Shown: positions 49,153 to 60,559 of the stretch, piece after piece
How the letters are laid out: each line of letters starts with the position of its first letter
Numbering within the stretch: position 1 is the stretch's first letter
Origin: Diabrotica undecimpunctata
Taxonomy: Eukaryota > Arthropoda > Insecta > Coleoptera > Chrysomelidae
Reading direction: 5' to 3'
NCBI RefSeq assembly: GCF_040954645.1
Contig: NC_092807.1
Coordinates: 77,578,021 to 77,642,020 of the forward strand
DNA length: 64,000 bases
Notes under the pieces: model-generated
Databases searched by the model: none
Told to the model about the DNA's origin: nothing
The model's input: only the letters and a program-made list of their open reading frames with translations
Program-made: the position numbers and the translations under genes

Positions 49153-49729
49153 ATGAGTGAATCGGGGGGTGGTGTTGAGCCACCCCAGAATAATATATCA
49201 TTAATGGATACGGAAGACAAAAGGTATATTAATTTAAATAACAGATATAAAATAAATGATTCAGGGTATTATAATGTCTTTTTAGAATCTACAGACAAAA
49301 ACTTGTCCCGTTTATCACCAGTACGTGTCGGTCATTATCTATTTAAAAACCAATATTTTAAACACGATGTACTAGACATTAAACCTGTTGGCAGAAATAA
49401 GGTAAAAGTAATTTTTAAAACTTATACTTGAACAAATTCTCTAATTGAACATGAGCTTATTAAGGATAATAAACTTGTAGCGTATATTCCATCATTTTTT
49501 ACTCAAAAGAAGGGAATTATTAGGGAAGTCGATACGTTTTTGGATGAAAAGTATATTTTAGAAAATATTGTTTCAGATAAAAATGTTGTCGAAGTAAAAA
49601 GGTTAAAACGGAAAATCATTGATTCGGATAATGAAACAATTCTTGTACCTCGCCAGATGGTTATTTTGACATTTGAAGGAAATAGCATTCCTAAGACTGT
49701 TAATTTAGACTTGGTTAGGTTTAATGTTG

Positions 49730-49814
<85 letters not shown>

Positions 49815-50522
49815 GTTGTTCAGTGTTTTAATTGCTTTCGTTTCGGTCATACTGCTCGGCAATGCAAATCAACATCAAATCGTTGTAAAAAATGTAGTCA
49901 AACTCATGATAATAATGAAACATGCACTAACTCCCTATTTTGTTTACATTGTAACTCCACTGAACACAACTCACTATCTAAACAGTGTCCTGCATTTAAA
50001 CACCAATACAAAATAAAATCAATAATGGCTTTAGAAAACACTACCTTTAAAGAGGCAGAAACCATAGCTAACAATCCTTCATACGCCAAGGTAACTACAA
50101 ATAATAGATTCGATATCCTCAATACTATACAAAATTTCCCCGCCTTAACCCCTAACGTCCCTGAAGGTACAAATCAAAATCAATCCTATGTACCTACCAT
50201 TAAAAAAACAAGAAACAAGCGTAAAGCTATCTCTCCTACTGCGGTCAAAAACGCACCAACTTTCCCAAGATTTCCAAATGCTACAAACACCTCATTCCAA
50301 CTTATAATCCCTAATCCCTACAGGGACGTGTTTATGGCGTATAAAGAAAAAATAGAATGTAAAATAATCAATGAAATTCCAGCCTTGATAGAAAATATTA
50401 TCAAGAAAATTAACCCTAAAATATTTTTACCTAACTTACAAAAAAATACAAAAGAAGAAATTGAAAAAATGTTGAACAACCTAACAGATATTGAAAGCGA
50501 TGGGGAACAACAGGACATTTAA
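49153..50522 (+). pseudogene. ORF1 of copy 2
   Basis: Co-linear with copy 1 ORF1. TGA at 49429-49431 replaces a Cys codon. (TA)n at 49734-49811 replaces the short codon run for Tyr-Ile-Tyr just before the first zinc knuckle, and the knuckle-coding sequence then continues in another frame. The open 3' part (50025-50522) ends just past the ORF2 start, as in copy 1. Confidence 0.88.
49734..49811. repeat. (TA)n microsatellite T12 inside ORF1
   Basis: About 78 bp of TA where copy 1 has 'caatacatataccc'. No element is inserted here. Confidence 0.95.
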
Positions 50523-53500
50523 CATACTGCAGTGGAACTGTCAATCTATAAATAAACATAAACCTAGTTTACTTAATTATCTCGAGCACAATGTTGTTGA
50601 TGTCATTCTGCTTAATGAAACATGGCTTTCTAAAAGTAAAAATTTTGGTTTAATAGGTTACAACGTTATCAGAAGCGATAGACCTGATGGTTACGGTGGT
50701 GTAGCCATCCTCATATCAAATAACCTTTGTTTTACTGAAATTAATGTAACGAAAAACTTTAATAAAGGTATTGAAACATGTGCAGTTTTTATAGAACAAA
50801 TTAAATTGGTAATCGTTTGTATTTATAAACCACCCAAAGTAATAGTCAATAATAGAGATTGGGAAAAGCTTTTAACTCAAAAGGTAGAAGAAATAATAAA
50901 TTAGACTTACTCACAATCAATTTAATTTAACTAATCAGACGACCGGTTTCGCTTTCTACAATATGCAAAGCATCTTCAGGTCACGATACAAAGTTAAAAA
51001 GTTGTATCGTGACCTGAAGATGCTTTGCATATTGTAGAAAGCGAAACCGGTCGTCTGATTAGTTAAATTAAATTGATTGTGAGTAAGTCTAATTTATTAT
51101 TTCTTCTACCTTTTGAAATGGACTCACACAAGCAACACATTCATCTTTTAACTCAATTTAGTGGTAGGGTTGTCATTGGTGGGGACTTCAATGGACACCA
51201 CAGTAGGTGCGGTTCCTTGAAGGATTCCGCTCAGGGCAAGTGTATAGTAGACGCGCTAGATAACAGTAATTTAGTTCTGCTAAACGACTGTAGACCGACC
51301 AAAGTAACAAGACCTAATGAACTTCCATCAATGGTGGATCTATCCCTTGTTACACCAAATCTAATTGGATACACCACATGGGATCCTGTTCCTGATACTC
51401 TGGGTTCAACTCACTTACCTATAGTAATCACCATCGACTTGGACTATCACCCATGTACAATAATTCCTTCATCTAAATGGAAAGAGTCTTCAGCAAACTG
51501 GAATATCTTTAAAGGTCATATAGAAAAAACATTATCCGAAAATATAACCGATAATATCACTTCAGCGGAACGTTTTGACTTCCTGTTAAAGACAATTGAC
51601 GATGCTGCCTCATTTTCTATAAATATCAAAAATTCCTTTCAGCCAAAATCTCGAATTCCAGTCTGGTGGGATTATGAATGCAAAAATATGATCATTTCAC
51701 GAAAAGTTGCATACAAAAGATACATTGAAGCATCAAATTTTGAAAACTATATTAAATACAAACAAATTCAAGCCAAAAGTAAACTCCTCTTTACAAACAA
51801 ACAAAAAAGTTCGTGGATTAACTTTGTAAATACTTTAAACAAAAATACTCCCATCAGTAAAATTTGGAATTTTGTTAATAAACTAGTGAATAAAAATTAC
51901 CGTACAAGACGATATCCCCTGCCAAATGAACTAATAGAAGAGTTGCTCGACAAATTTGCTCCGCCATATGTTGACCTTCCTATTCAGGATAACAGTAAAA
52001 CTTGTAAATACAATATTTTCCAGGAAAGTTTTGATATGAAAGAATTTGAGGCTGCACTCAAGTCTTCAAAGTCCTCGGCTCCGGGGCGCGATCAAATTAC
52101 TTATAACATAATATATGAATTACCTCTTATAGCTAAACAAAGTTTACTAACAATTTTCAACGATTGGCTTTTCAATGGAAGATATGTGGATCATATGAAA
52201 GAAATAGTTATTTGTTTAATTCTTAAACCTAATAAAGATAAAACACTCTCCTCTTCTTACAGACCGATATCATTAATGTCTTGCATATGCAAGACATTTG
52301 AAAGACTTATTAAGACTCGATTAGAATGGCTTATAGAACATTATAGTATCCTTCCAAGTACACAATATGGATTTAGGGCTAGTGTTGGTACACTGGATGC
52401 AATATCACATTTAGTTACCGACATTCAAATAACGTTTTCCAGAAACAATTATCTTGCCTGTTTGTTTTTAGACCTAAAAGGGGCATATGATTCTGTTAAC
52501 TTAACCATTTTACACAAAAAACTATATGATATAGGATTACCTCAAAATATAGCGACTAATATTGTTCATCTTTATAATAATCGTGTTATATATATCAAAG
52601 ATCATTTAAACCAACTACACGGTCCTAGAATTGCTCATACAGGTCTTCCACAAGGATCAGTTTTAAGTCCGTTATTGTTCAACATATTTTCAGCAAGTAT
52701 TCATGGCATTTTTGACAACACAATCAATTGCATCCAATAAGCTGATGACATATGCATCTATACAGAGCGTAGCTCGTATACTGACTGCCTGGAGGCTCTG
52801 GAATTCATCATGCAAAACGTTAATAACTGGGTAAAAAATCATGGACTGACCATTTCCCCTGACAAATCAGCCACAATGATATTCACTAGACATAGGATTC
52901 GTACGCCTGACAAAATAAAGTTGTCTGGATATGATTACCTATTGTCAAAGAATACAAATATCTTGACATTCTTCTTGATCCCAAACTCTTATGGTCAAAA
53001 CATGTGGAATATATAAAAAGTAGGTGTGAAAAAGATATTAATATTCTTAAATGTGTCACTAATCGAAGATGGGGTGCTGACCCTAAAGTTGCATTGATGT
53101 TTTACAGAGCCTACGTGCGATCTATTGTAGACTATGGTTGCATTCTGTATGGTGCCGCCAGTAACACACACTTATTAACTGTAGACCGCATTCAGTTTAA
53201 ATGTCTAAGAATATGCTTGGGCACCATGAAGTCTACTCATTGCCCTGTACTACTTGCTGAAAGTAATGAAATACCTCTTCAAAATCGTCGAGAAATTATG
53301 GCAATTAAACATATCCTGAAGCTAAGATTAAATGATAATAATCTACTTAGTCAACTGTATGAGTTATCTATTGAAAACCTCTCAAATAAATACTGGCGCA
53401 TAAAAAATTCTCCTCCACTTGCTGATGCTTTCTTAAAAACTAATGAGTATCCTAATATCTATGGCAAAGAAAAAAGATTACCAATATATAAAGCTAATTT

Positions 53501-54462
53501 TCAGGTAACATTAAATAAACCAAAAGTCATTATACCAAAGTATACAGAATTCCCTCAAATAAACTTTGTCTTACTTAGATCCATATTGAGTGACTATAAT
53601 GATCACGTAATAATGTATACCGATGGTTCAAAAAAAGAGGATGGTGCCACAGGTTGCGCAGTTTACATTCCACATAAAAGCGAATCTTTGAAAATTAAAC
53701 TTCCATCACATTGTTCAATATATACTGCTGAAGCGGTAGCTATCGAAAAATCATTAGATTGGCTAGATTCACACAATTTAAATAAAGCAGTAATATTATC
53801 AGATTCATTATCGGTCATTAAAGGATTAAACTCAGATATGACTCAACATAAAAGAAATATTCTTTGTGCTATTAAAAATAAAACATATAGGAAAGATATT
53901 ACAGTTATTTGGGTTAAAAGTCACATTGGTATCGAGGGAAATGAACTGGTTGGCCAGCTTGCTAAAGATGCGACCCATGTTGGACTCTATATTCCCATAT
54001 TTACATTGGAGAGACTTACAACAACATTATTATAACAAAATTTTTATAAGTTGGAAAGAAAAATGGAAAAACATAGCAACGAATTCAAATAAATAATATT
54101 ATACTATCCACCCTACCTTACCACAAGATGTTGACTATATTTTCAAATATGCAATGCCAAAGAAGTTGACATCCACAATTACACGACTGAAAACCAATCA
54201 CGGTGCATTCCCAGCTCACTTGGCTAAGTTAAATATTATCCCTTCTGGGGTATGCTCATGCGATAATATATCACAATGTGACATCAACCATATTCTTTTT
54301 AAGTGCGATAAACATAGGTATGAAACAGATCAGCTGTATTCAAAACTATCAGAACTTAAAATTCAGACTCCCATAAACATCACCCATTTACTCTCCTTAG
54401 ATAGTAGAGAAGTATACGAACTAATATGTAACTTTTTATTTAAAGTTGGTTACATTATTTAA
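50500..54462 (+). pseudogene. ORF2 of copy 2
   Basis: Endonuclease start at the ATG 50500 (MGNNRTFNILQWNCQS) as in copy 1. Broken at 50880 by a foldback insertion. Resumes at about 51140 with GGDFNGHH and runs through most of RT to 52740, where TAA replaces the Tyr codon of the catalytic YADD motif. A frameshift follows near 52950-53000. RNase H (YTDGSK, VKSHIGIEGNE) is in 53004-54035, and a final frame 54154-54462 carries the C-terminal zinc-like motif. Not functional. Confidence 0.9.
50879..51114. mobile_element. Foldback element FB3 inside ORF2 of copy 2
   Basis: Arms 50879-50991 and 51002-51114 are essentially perfect inverted repeats around a 10-bp loop. A 12-bp direct repeat cttttaactcaa lies at 50869-50880 and 51145-51156; the latter is 30 bp beyond the right arm. 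Both arms carry CTGAAGA...GAAA (50947-50979 minus, 51014-51046 plus). No ORF of its own. Confidence 0.88.
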
Positions 54463-54538
54463 AAACTAATATCTTACATTACAATTCTGTGGCTAAAGGA
54501 CTAGTTTCCAAGCCAACTCACCAAACACACACACACAC

Positions 54539-54549
54539 AGCCTAATTAC
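54539..54549. repeat. 11-bp target site duplication, right
   Basis: agcctaattac, matching 48991-49001. Confidence 0.85.
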
Positions 54550-54660
54550 GGTAATGCATTTTTTTAATGGATGTCGTTCTGCATATCTCCTTTTATGTAA
54601 TAAATATAGTATTATTTTCTCAAATGAGCACACAATTTTAATTAGTTTGTTTTGTTTCAG

Positions 54661-54819
54661 ATGGACAATCATTAGATTACATCCAGCTGGAAAGTATTAA
54701 AAAAATTGATCTGACCCTAAACCAAATATTGAAAAACAATATAGCCCTTTCATATTTTATTGATTTTGTTACTATTCAAGGAAAACAGCTAGAGCTTTTC
54801 TTTTATCTAAATGTTGAAG
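54661..54819 (+). CDS. Internal exon of a host gene, RGS-domain sorting-nexin-like
   Basis: A 159-bp stretch bounded by a good acceptor (tttgtttcag at 54651-54660) and donor (gaag|gtaatg, intron from 54820). With two bases completing a split codon, it reads GQSLDYIQLESIKKIDLTLN and then NNIALSYFIDFVTIQGK..FFYLNVEG with no stop. The pattern LxxILxxxxALSYFxDFxxxxGxxxxLFFYLNVEG resembles the first helices of the RGS domain in PXA-RGS-PX sorting nexins (SNX13/SNX25 group). Exon length and phases fit an internal exon. No partner exon was identified in the window; TE-rich flanks would be introns. The family call is by eye. Confidence 0.5.
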
Positions 54820-55352
54820 GTAATGGATGGCCGTTTATATACTTTTTCATGCAAATTCTATTACATGGTAATAATCAGTTAAAATGTATTATACATATTA
54901 CGATAGCGCTACTTATTACTTATAGTTGTAAGATTTGGAGAAAATTTGAAAATGTTAGTTTATTTTATATTTTTACGATTTACACGTCGAAATTTAAAAA
55001 TTTAGAAAGTGTATCAAACGTTATCATATTTCATTTTTGACGAATTAATGTTTTATGTAGTGAAAACTATCAATTCTTCTGATTTAGATTTTCTTTATTC
55101 AATAAAAAAAAAGAATTGCAGACGGATCCTATAGACTTAAAGATTCTGTAGTCCTTAACTCAATCCAATAACGTAATAATAGCTAATCATTTTTAAAATC
55201 AAGACGAGTGTAGAAATCTTGCGGTATACTGTAATATACATAATATACAAACTAATTATAATTTTTAATAATATATATTTTTTAAAACTACTCGACAAAG
55301 ATTGGATGGATTTGGTTAAATTTAATTTTAAAATATTGGTATGAAATAATAG
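54820..55352. other. Presumed intron, no gene
   Basis: AT-rich. The open frame running through the exon to 55040 is intron read-through. Confidence 0.5.
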
Positions 55353-56708
55353 TCCAGTTGTAAGAGATTTGACCCCTAAAAATTATACGAACAAGCTGAA
55401 TTTTGCCGAGAATATAAATTTCGTGATCCCAAAAAAGTTTACCACTTTTACCCCCGGACTTCCCCTTAAAACTCCACTCGTAGAGGGGTAAAAACTCACA
55501 AAAATCGATTTACCAAGAACTCTAAGCCGTAGAAAAAAAAAGGTTCAAATAAAAAATGTAGCTGAGATGATTTGGAACACAATTGGTACTTTTCCGTAGA
55601 ATGAATGGTCCTCTCAGAAATACCGTTTGAAACGACTGGTGGTTTTGTGTATAAAATGTGTATCAAGTCGACGGTAAAAATTCGATATCTTTTGATCAGA
55701 GTGTCCTCGATCGACAAAAATCAAAATGCGTTTTAAAGCTGAAAAGTGCATCTTTCTTGTGAAATTTTTGTATTTTGCTGCATATTAAGTCAGTTTCTAT
55801 AAATCTGGTCAATAAATAAACTTTGTGCGATGATTTTTGCCTTTTCTTACAATTCTCGTGAGATCAATCAAAATTATCACTTTAATTGACCGGTCATAGT
55901 GAAATTTAGATTTTTAGAGACCAGTCTTCAAAACCTATAACATGAAATGTGAATTTTGAGTTCTGGCAACAAATATGAGGCATTTGAAATATGACTAAAC
56001 AACGCAGAATTTAAACTTTTACATTACAAACAATTGCACGTCACGGGAAATACCACCAAGAAGGTGATTTTGAGTGTAATTCCTAAGCAGAAGATGGGTA
56101 GTTTTAAAATACATACTAGCATAATTGAAAAAGAACAGTTTTAAATGTTTTAGATCTTTTGTAATGTGAAAGTTTAAATTCAGCTTTTTTTATACATATT
56201 TCAAATGACTCAAATTTGTTGTTAAATCTCAAAACTAAAACATGTTTTAAAGATTAGGCTTTAGTTATCGAAACTCCACAGTGTCCGGTTAATAAGGAAT
56301 AAATTGTCAATAATAAGATCAATTCTTATGAAAATCATAAAAATTGGCAAATATCGCGCCACACTTGGATCAAAAGATATCGAATTTTTAAAGTCGAGCT
56401 GATACAAATTTTACTGAACATTAATTTTGCGTTGTTTCTGAGAGAACGGTTCATTCTACATAAAAAATGCTAATAAACATTTTTGTCCAAAATTATCTTA
56501 GCTACATTTTTTATTTGAAATATTTTTTCTATGGCGTACAGATTCTTGGTAAATCGATTTTTTTCCGTTTTAGGTAAAAGCCCGAGGGTAAAAGTGGTAA
56601 ACATTTTTACATCTTTTTTGGCGTCCTAAAATTGACATTCTCTGCAAAATTTAGCTTGTTCGTATGATTTTTATAGGTTCAGTGGCATTTTCGTCTCTGA
56701 CGACTGGA
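55353..56708. mobile_element. Large foldback element FB4
   Basis: The left arm, starting near 'tccagttgtaagagat', and the right arm, ending 'cgactgga', are diverged inverted repeats. Matching blocks include 'acgaacaagct' with its complement at about 56660, and 'tttaccacttttaccc' with its complement at about 56590. Total about 1.36 kb. No ORF. Older than FB1-FB3 judging by mismatches. Confidence 0.75.
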
Positions 56709-56715
56709 TTATAAA

Positions 56716-57085
56716 TTAAATAAAATAAAATAAAATTTAATAAAATTAAATAAAATTAAGTCAAATTATATAAAATTAAATAAAATTCTAAAAAATAAAA
56801 AATTATAAAAAATAAAAAATTATAAAAAAATAAATAAAATTAGGAAAAATTTAATAAAATTATAAAAAATAATATATAATATTAAATAAAATTAATTTAA
56901 ATTAAATAAAATAAATAAAATTAAATACAATTAAATAAAATTATAAAAAAAAATTAAATAAATTAAAGAAAATTAAATAAGATTTAATAAAGTTAAATAA
57001 TATTAAATAAAATTAAATGAAAAGTATAAAATTAAATATCATTAAATAAAACTAAATAAAATTAATTAAAATAAACAAAAGTTTA
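56716..57085. repeat. Low-complexity AAATAAAATT repeat
   Basis: Irregular tandem units of about 10-11 bp of the type taaataaaat. Confidence 0.9.
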
Positions 57086-57384
57086 TTTTAGAAATTTTAG
57101 AGTCGTTTATAGATAAGGCTTTACAAATGGAAAATTTTTAATGAAAATAAATAATATACCCTCCCATTATTCATGATTCTTTTTAGAATATAATGATAAT
57201 CGAAATGAAATAATTAAGAATAAAGATAAGATAATAACGAAAATGTATGTGACGAATAAATTAAATTTAACTAATATTATATTTAACTATAAATAATTAT
57301 TATACTTAACTAATTTTAAAAAAATTACAAAAATAATTAAACGAAATTTTTGAAGAAAAAAACATGCGCATCCGCTTATACGTA

Positions 57385-57408
57385 TTTCGGCCCAATAGGC
57401 CTCATCAG
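57385..57408 (-). ncRNA. Hammerhead-ribozyme-like core (candidate)
   Basis: On the minus strand CTGATGA is followed by a perfect 4-bp stem GGCC/GGCC with loop TATTG, then GAAA. This matches the conserved CUGANGA-stem II-GAAA core with no extra nucleotide. I could not find convincing stems I and III by eye, so catalytic activity is unproven. Confidence 0.35.
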
Positions 57409-57689
57409 AACGGCAATGTAGCGACATCTGATAATAAAATTTGGTTTCGAAAATTAGTCTACGATTTTAAAAAACTCAAGATTTTTAAATTTTAAAGAAC
57501 TTAAATGTGTAGTGTTATTATAAAAAAAATTAGATTTAGGAATAAGCGGATAAACAATTTCGTTAACCTTCACGTAGTAGTAAGACGATATAAGAAGTAT
57601 TCACTTCTGTCGGCACTCCCCAAGGGCCACGCTATTTTTTTGCAGCGTTCAATTCAAGAATGGCAAAATTTTTAGAATTTATGAAAAAC

Positions 57690-58115
57690 AGATGTTAGTA
57701 TTAAAAAATACCAACTAAACAAAAATTTGAATCTGAAATTGAATCCCAAGAAATGTCAACTCTAAAAACAAGTGGTCTTCCTTGGACATGTGATTTTATC
57801 TGAGGAAGTGAGCACCAATACGGAGAAAATAAAAACCGTTAAGAGCTGGTCAGTCCTTGTAGACAAGCGTTAATTGAGGTCATTGTTGGGCTTGTATTCA
57901 TACTATCGTCGCTTTGTAAGAGAATTTACTGACTTTTAAAAAACTTTATATAAGCTAACGGAAGCAGATTAAAAGTTTAACTGGAATGAACAATGCCAAA
58001 AAGCTTTTGATAGACTTTAAAAAACATTCCCTCACCACTGCACCAATACTCTCATCACCACATTCTAGGGCAAGTTTCATAATTGTCACTGATGCTATAC
58101 TAAAACAATTTTTAA
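57690..58115 (+). pseudogene. Gypsy-type RT/RNase H remnant
   Basis: The reading includes NPKKCQL, FLGHVIL, LLGLYSYYRRFVREFTDF and FNWNEQCQKAF, with scattered stops. This is the C-terminal RT and RNase H boundary of gypsy-type Pol. No LTRs found. Confidence 0.75.
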
Positions 58116-58223
58116 TTGAAGTCGATTAATTTATTAACATTGCACTTAACGATAACTTAGCAATGAAATCATATTCCACTTATCAATTTTACAGAGGCGT
58201 ACCAAAAAAATTTAAGTATTTGT

Positions 58224-58825
58224 TTAAACACATAAGTAATTACGTAAAAATTAAATCTAAGACCGATATAATTATTAAATTGTCATGTGTACTTTGATAG
58301 GTATCTTATAGTTGTCTAACAAAATAAAGTAAAATTTTATTGTTATTATAGATTACCTAATACAGTACTTTAAAAACAGAAACCTTTGCAAAATACTTAG
58401 TTTTTCATTAGACTAAATCTGAAATTTTAACATACGATCTTGTCGTTACACTTCATCCTCTATTTATAGAATTGCTATCTGCTGTAAACATTATATTTGT
58501 TTTTTTTTTAATTTGATTTGAATGGATTTAATTATTTATTTAAACACATAAGTAATTACGTAAAAATTAAATCTAAGACCGATATAATTATTAAATTATC
58601 ATGTGTCTGTTGACAGATATCTTATAGTTGTCTAAGAAATTAAAGTAACATTTTATTCTTATTATAGAGTACATAATACAAAACTTCAAAAAATATAAAA
58701 CTTTGGAAAATACTTGTTTTTTCATTAGACTATACAATCTGAAATTTTAACATACGATCGCGTCACTACACTTCATTCTCTATTTATAGAATTGCTGTGT
58801 GCTGTAAACGTTATATTTGTTTTTT
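58224..58825 (+). repeat. 315-bp tandem duplication
   Basis: Copies at about 58224-58510 and 58539-58825 share 'aaacacataagtaattacgt' and a shared end near 'tagaattgct'. It lies directly upstream of the piggyBac relic and may be its terminal region. Confidence 0.85.
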
Positions 58826-58964
58826 TAACTTAATTTGAAAGTTTCCTTGTGTTATTTGTTTTATATGCCATATAAATTAAAATGAAGTAAGCTAAACTAT
58901 TATCATGTGAATGCGTGTATATAGTAGTGCATTTGTGTATTTGAGTAAATTTTTGTAATATAAA

Positions 58965-59570
58965 ATGAAGATGGCGCTAACTACTAAAGAGTTAATAGCT
59001 TTGTTAGAAGACTCAGATTGTGAATATGCTGACTCACTCAGTGTGGGTTATTTGTCGCAGAAATTAGATGAAGTTTCCGATGTAGAAGACATTGATGATA
59101 ATATTATTTGTGAATATTCAATAAAATCGGATATTGCAGGTACATATGAAATACAAGTGATTGGCGATTATGATTATGATATTCCTCTGAACCACAGATA
59201 AAACGTCCAAAGAAAAAATCAGGCAAAAGTTATTATTATCAACAACAGATACTCCTACGTACTCAGTAGTAATTCAACATCAGTTGATTGATATTTAGTT
59301 AGACAAAATAAAAGCCAACCATGGTGGCAAGTCATATATTGAAGTTTTTTCACTCTTTTTTGATAAACAAGTAATTGAGAGCATTTTATATTTTACAAGT
59401 ATTTATGCATCGCAGAATAACTGTCACGATTTCGAAATGAATGAGTTAGATTTAAAAAAATTATTGGCATATGTATATTATCTGGTGTACACTCTGCTTC
59501 AAGTTGATATATATTGGTCGAAGGATGAGGATAAAGAAGTGCACATTATAAGAGAAAGCATGAGCTGACA
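58965..59570 (+). pseudogene. piggyBac-type transposase relic
   Basis: 58965-59201 encodes an acidic N-terminus (ELIALLEDSDCEYADS), as common in piggyBac transposases. After a stop, 59300-59570 reads GGKSYIEVFS, NELDLKKLLAYVYY and a degraded continuation resembling the start of the DDE_Tnp_1_7 domain. The catalytic Asp residues and the C-terminus are missing. Confidence 0.6.
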
Positions 59571-60120
59571 TAGATTTATATTTATAATTTATACTAGTGA
59601 AGAAACCGCTACATCAGTGTCAAACTTAGTACAGGGACATTAATCAATTTTCATCTTAAAATTGAATTAACATTTAAGATACAATATGTTCCTTCATTAA
59701 AAATTATACTGTTTTTCCTTGAAAAGGAGAAAAAAATCTTTTTGATTGAAAATTGAAGACTTGAATAAATCATTATTTCGAAATAATCGATTTTTTTCTT
59801 CCATAATGAATGTATTAGAAATAACTTTCTCAAAATTAAATATAGGTTTATTCAAGTGAATTATGTTTTTGTGCATTAAATAATTTTGCGAACTTTTTGT
59901 AAAATAATTGTAAAAAAAATAAAACAGCTATAAAATCTTAGAATGTGCTAAGTGCCATCACAAAAATATAAAATATTGGGGTAAGTAATAATGAAAAACA
60001 CAAAACATGTAGGTTCTGAGGAGTATTGGGATTAAATAGGTCTTCATAAAATTTTCTATTTTATTTCTTCAAATAGGGAACCATTTCCAACAAGTGTTCA
60101 CGCCACTATCTATTTAAGTT
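59571..60120. other. No gene seen
   Basis: AT-rich, no signal. Confidence 0.45.
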
Positions 60121-60540
60121 TATTTCATGAATTTTCCGATCCGGCAACATAGCAGTCTATGCGCATGCAGATATTAGGCCATATGTGAATATAAGGCGAG
60201 TCCCTAAAAGCGCCCCAAGACGACAACACTCAAATACGAGACGAGATCGGTGATACAGCATTCAGAGCGAGCGGACATAATACTTATTAGCGTTCATATT
60301 ATATGTATTGTGTAATTCAAAATAAAGTCAGTTTTTCACACGGAGTTTGAATATTTACTAGCGACACACGCGAAGTGCAAATCAAGTCATTTACATGGTC
60401 CATTCGAGTCGAATTAATCAAATTCTTGTGCGAAAACACTGTAAATTCACTGGTTCCCAATTCCGAACTCATATTTGTGTCATCAAATTAGCGGGCAAGA
60501 CAGTAGTAGATGTATAGCGTTCCCTCTGGACCGGAAGTGA
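60121..60540 (+). repeat. Possible BEL/Pao-type LTR and leader remnant
   Basis: AATAAAG near 60322 is followed by a U5-like stretch. 'tggtccattcgagtcg' at about 60398 resembles the region just after the 5' LTR in BEL/Pao elements. No coding part follows, so the call is weak. Confidence 0.3.
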
Positions 60541-60559
60541 CGTCACACGTCGATCGTCA

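Larger units (their letters stand above)
49002..54538 (+). mobile_element. I-like non-LTR retrotransposon, copy 2, decayed
   Basis: Same architecture as copy 1, with long co-linear protein similarity but many differences, so it is a related subfamily and not a recent duplicate. Bounded by an 11-bp target duplication. Its 3' tail is (CA)n where copy 1 has (TCA)n. It is full length but dead: stops, frameshifts, an internal (TA)n expansion and a foldback insertion. Confidence 0.9.

Noticed and set aside
54729..55040. 103-residue ORF as a complete gene
   Set aside because: Its first part is the RGS-like exon that starts upstream, and the part after 54819 follows a splice donor and is hydrophobic intron read-through.
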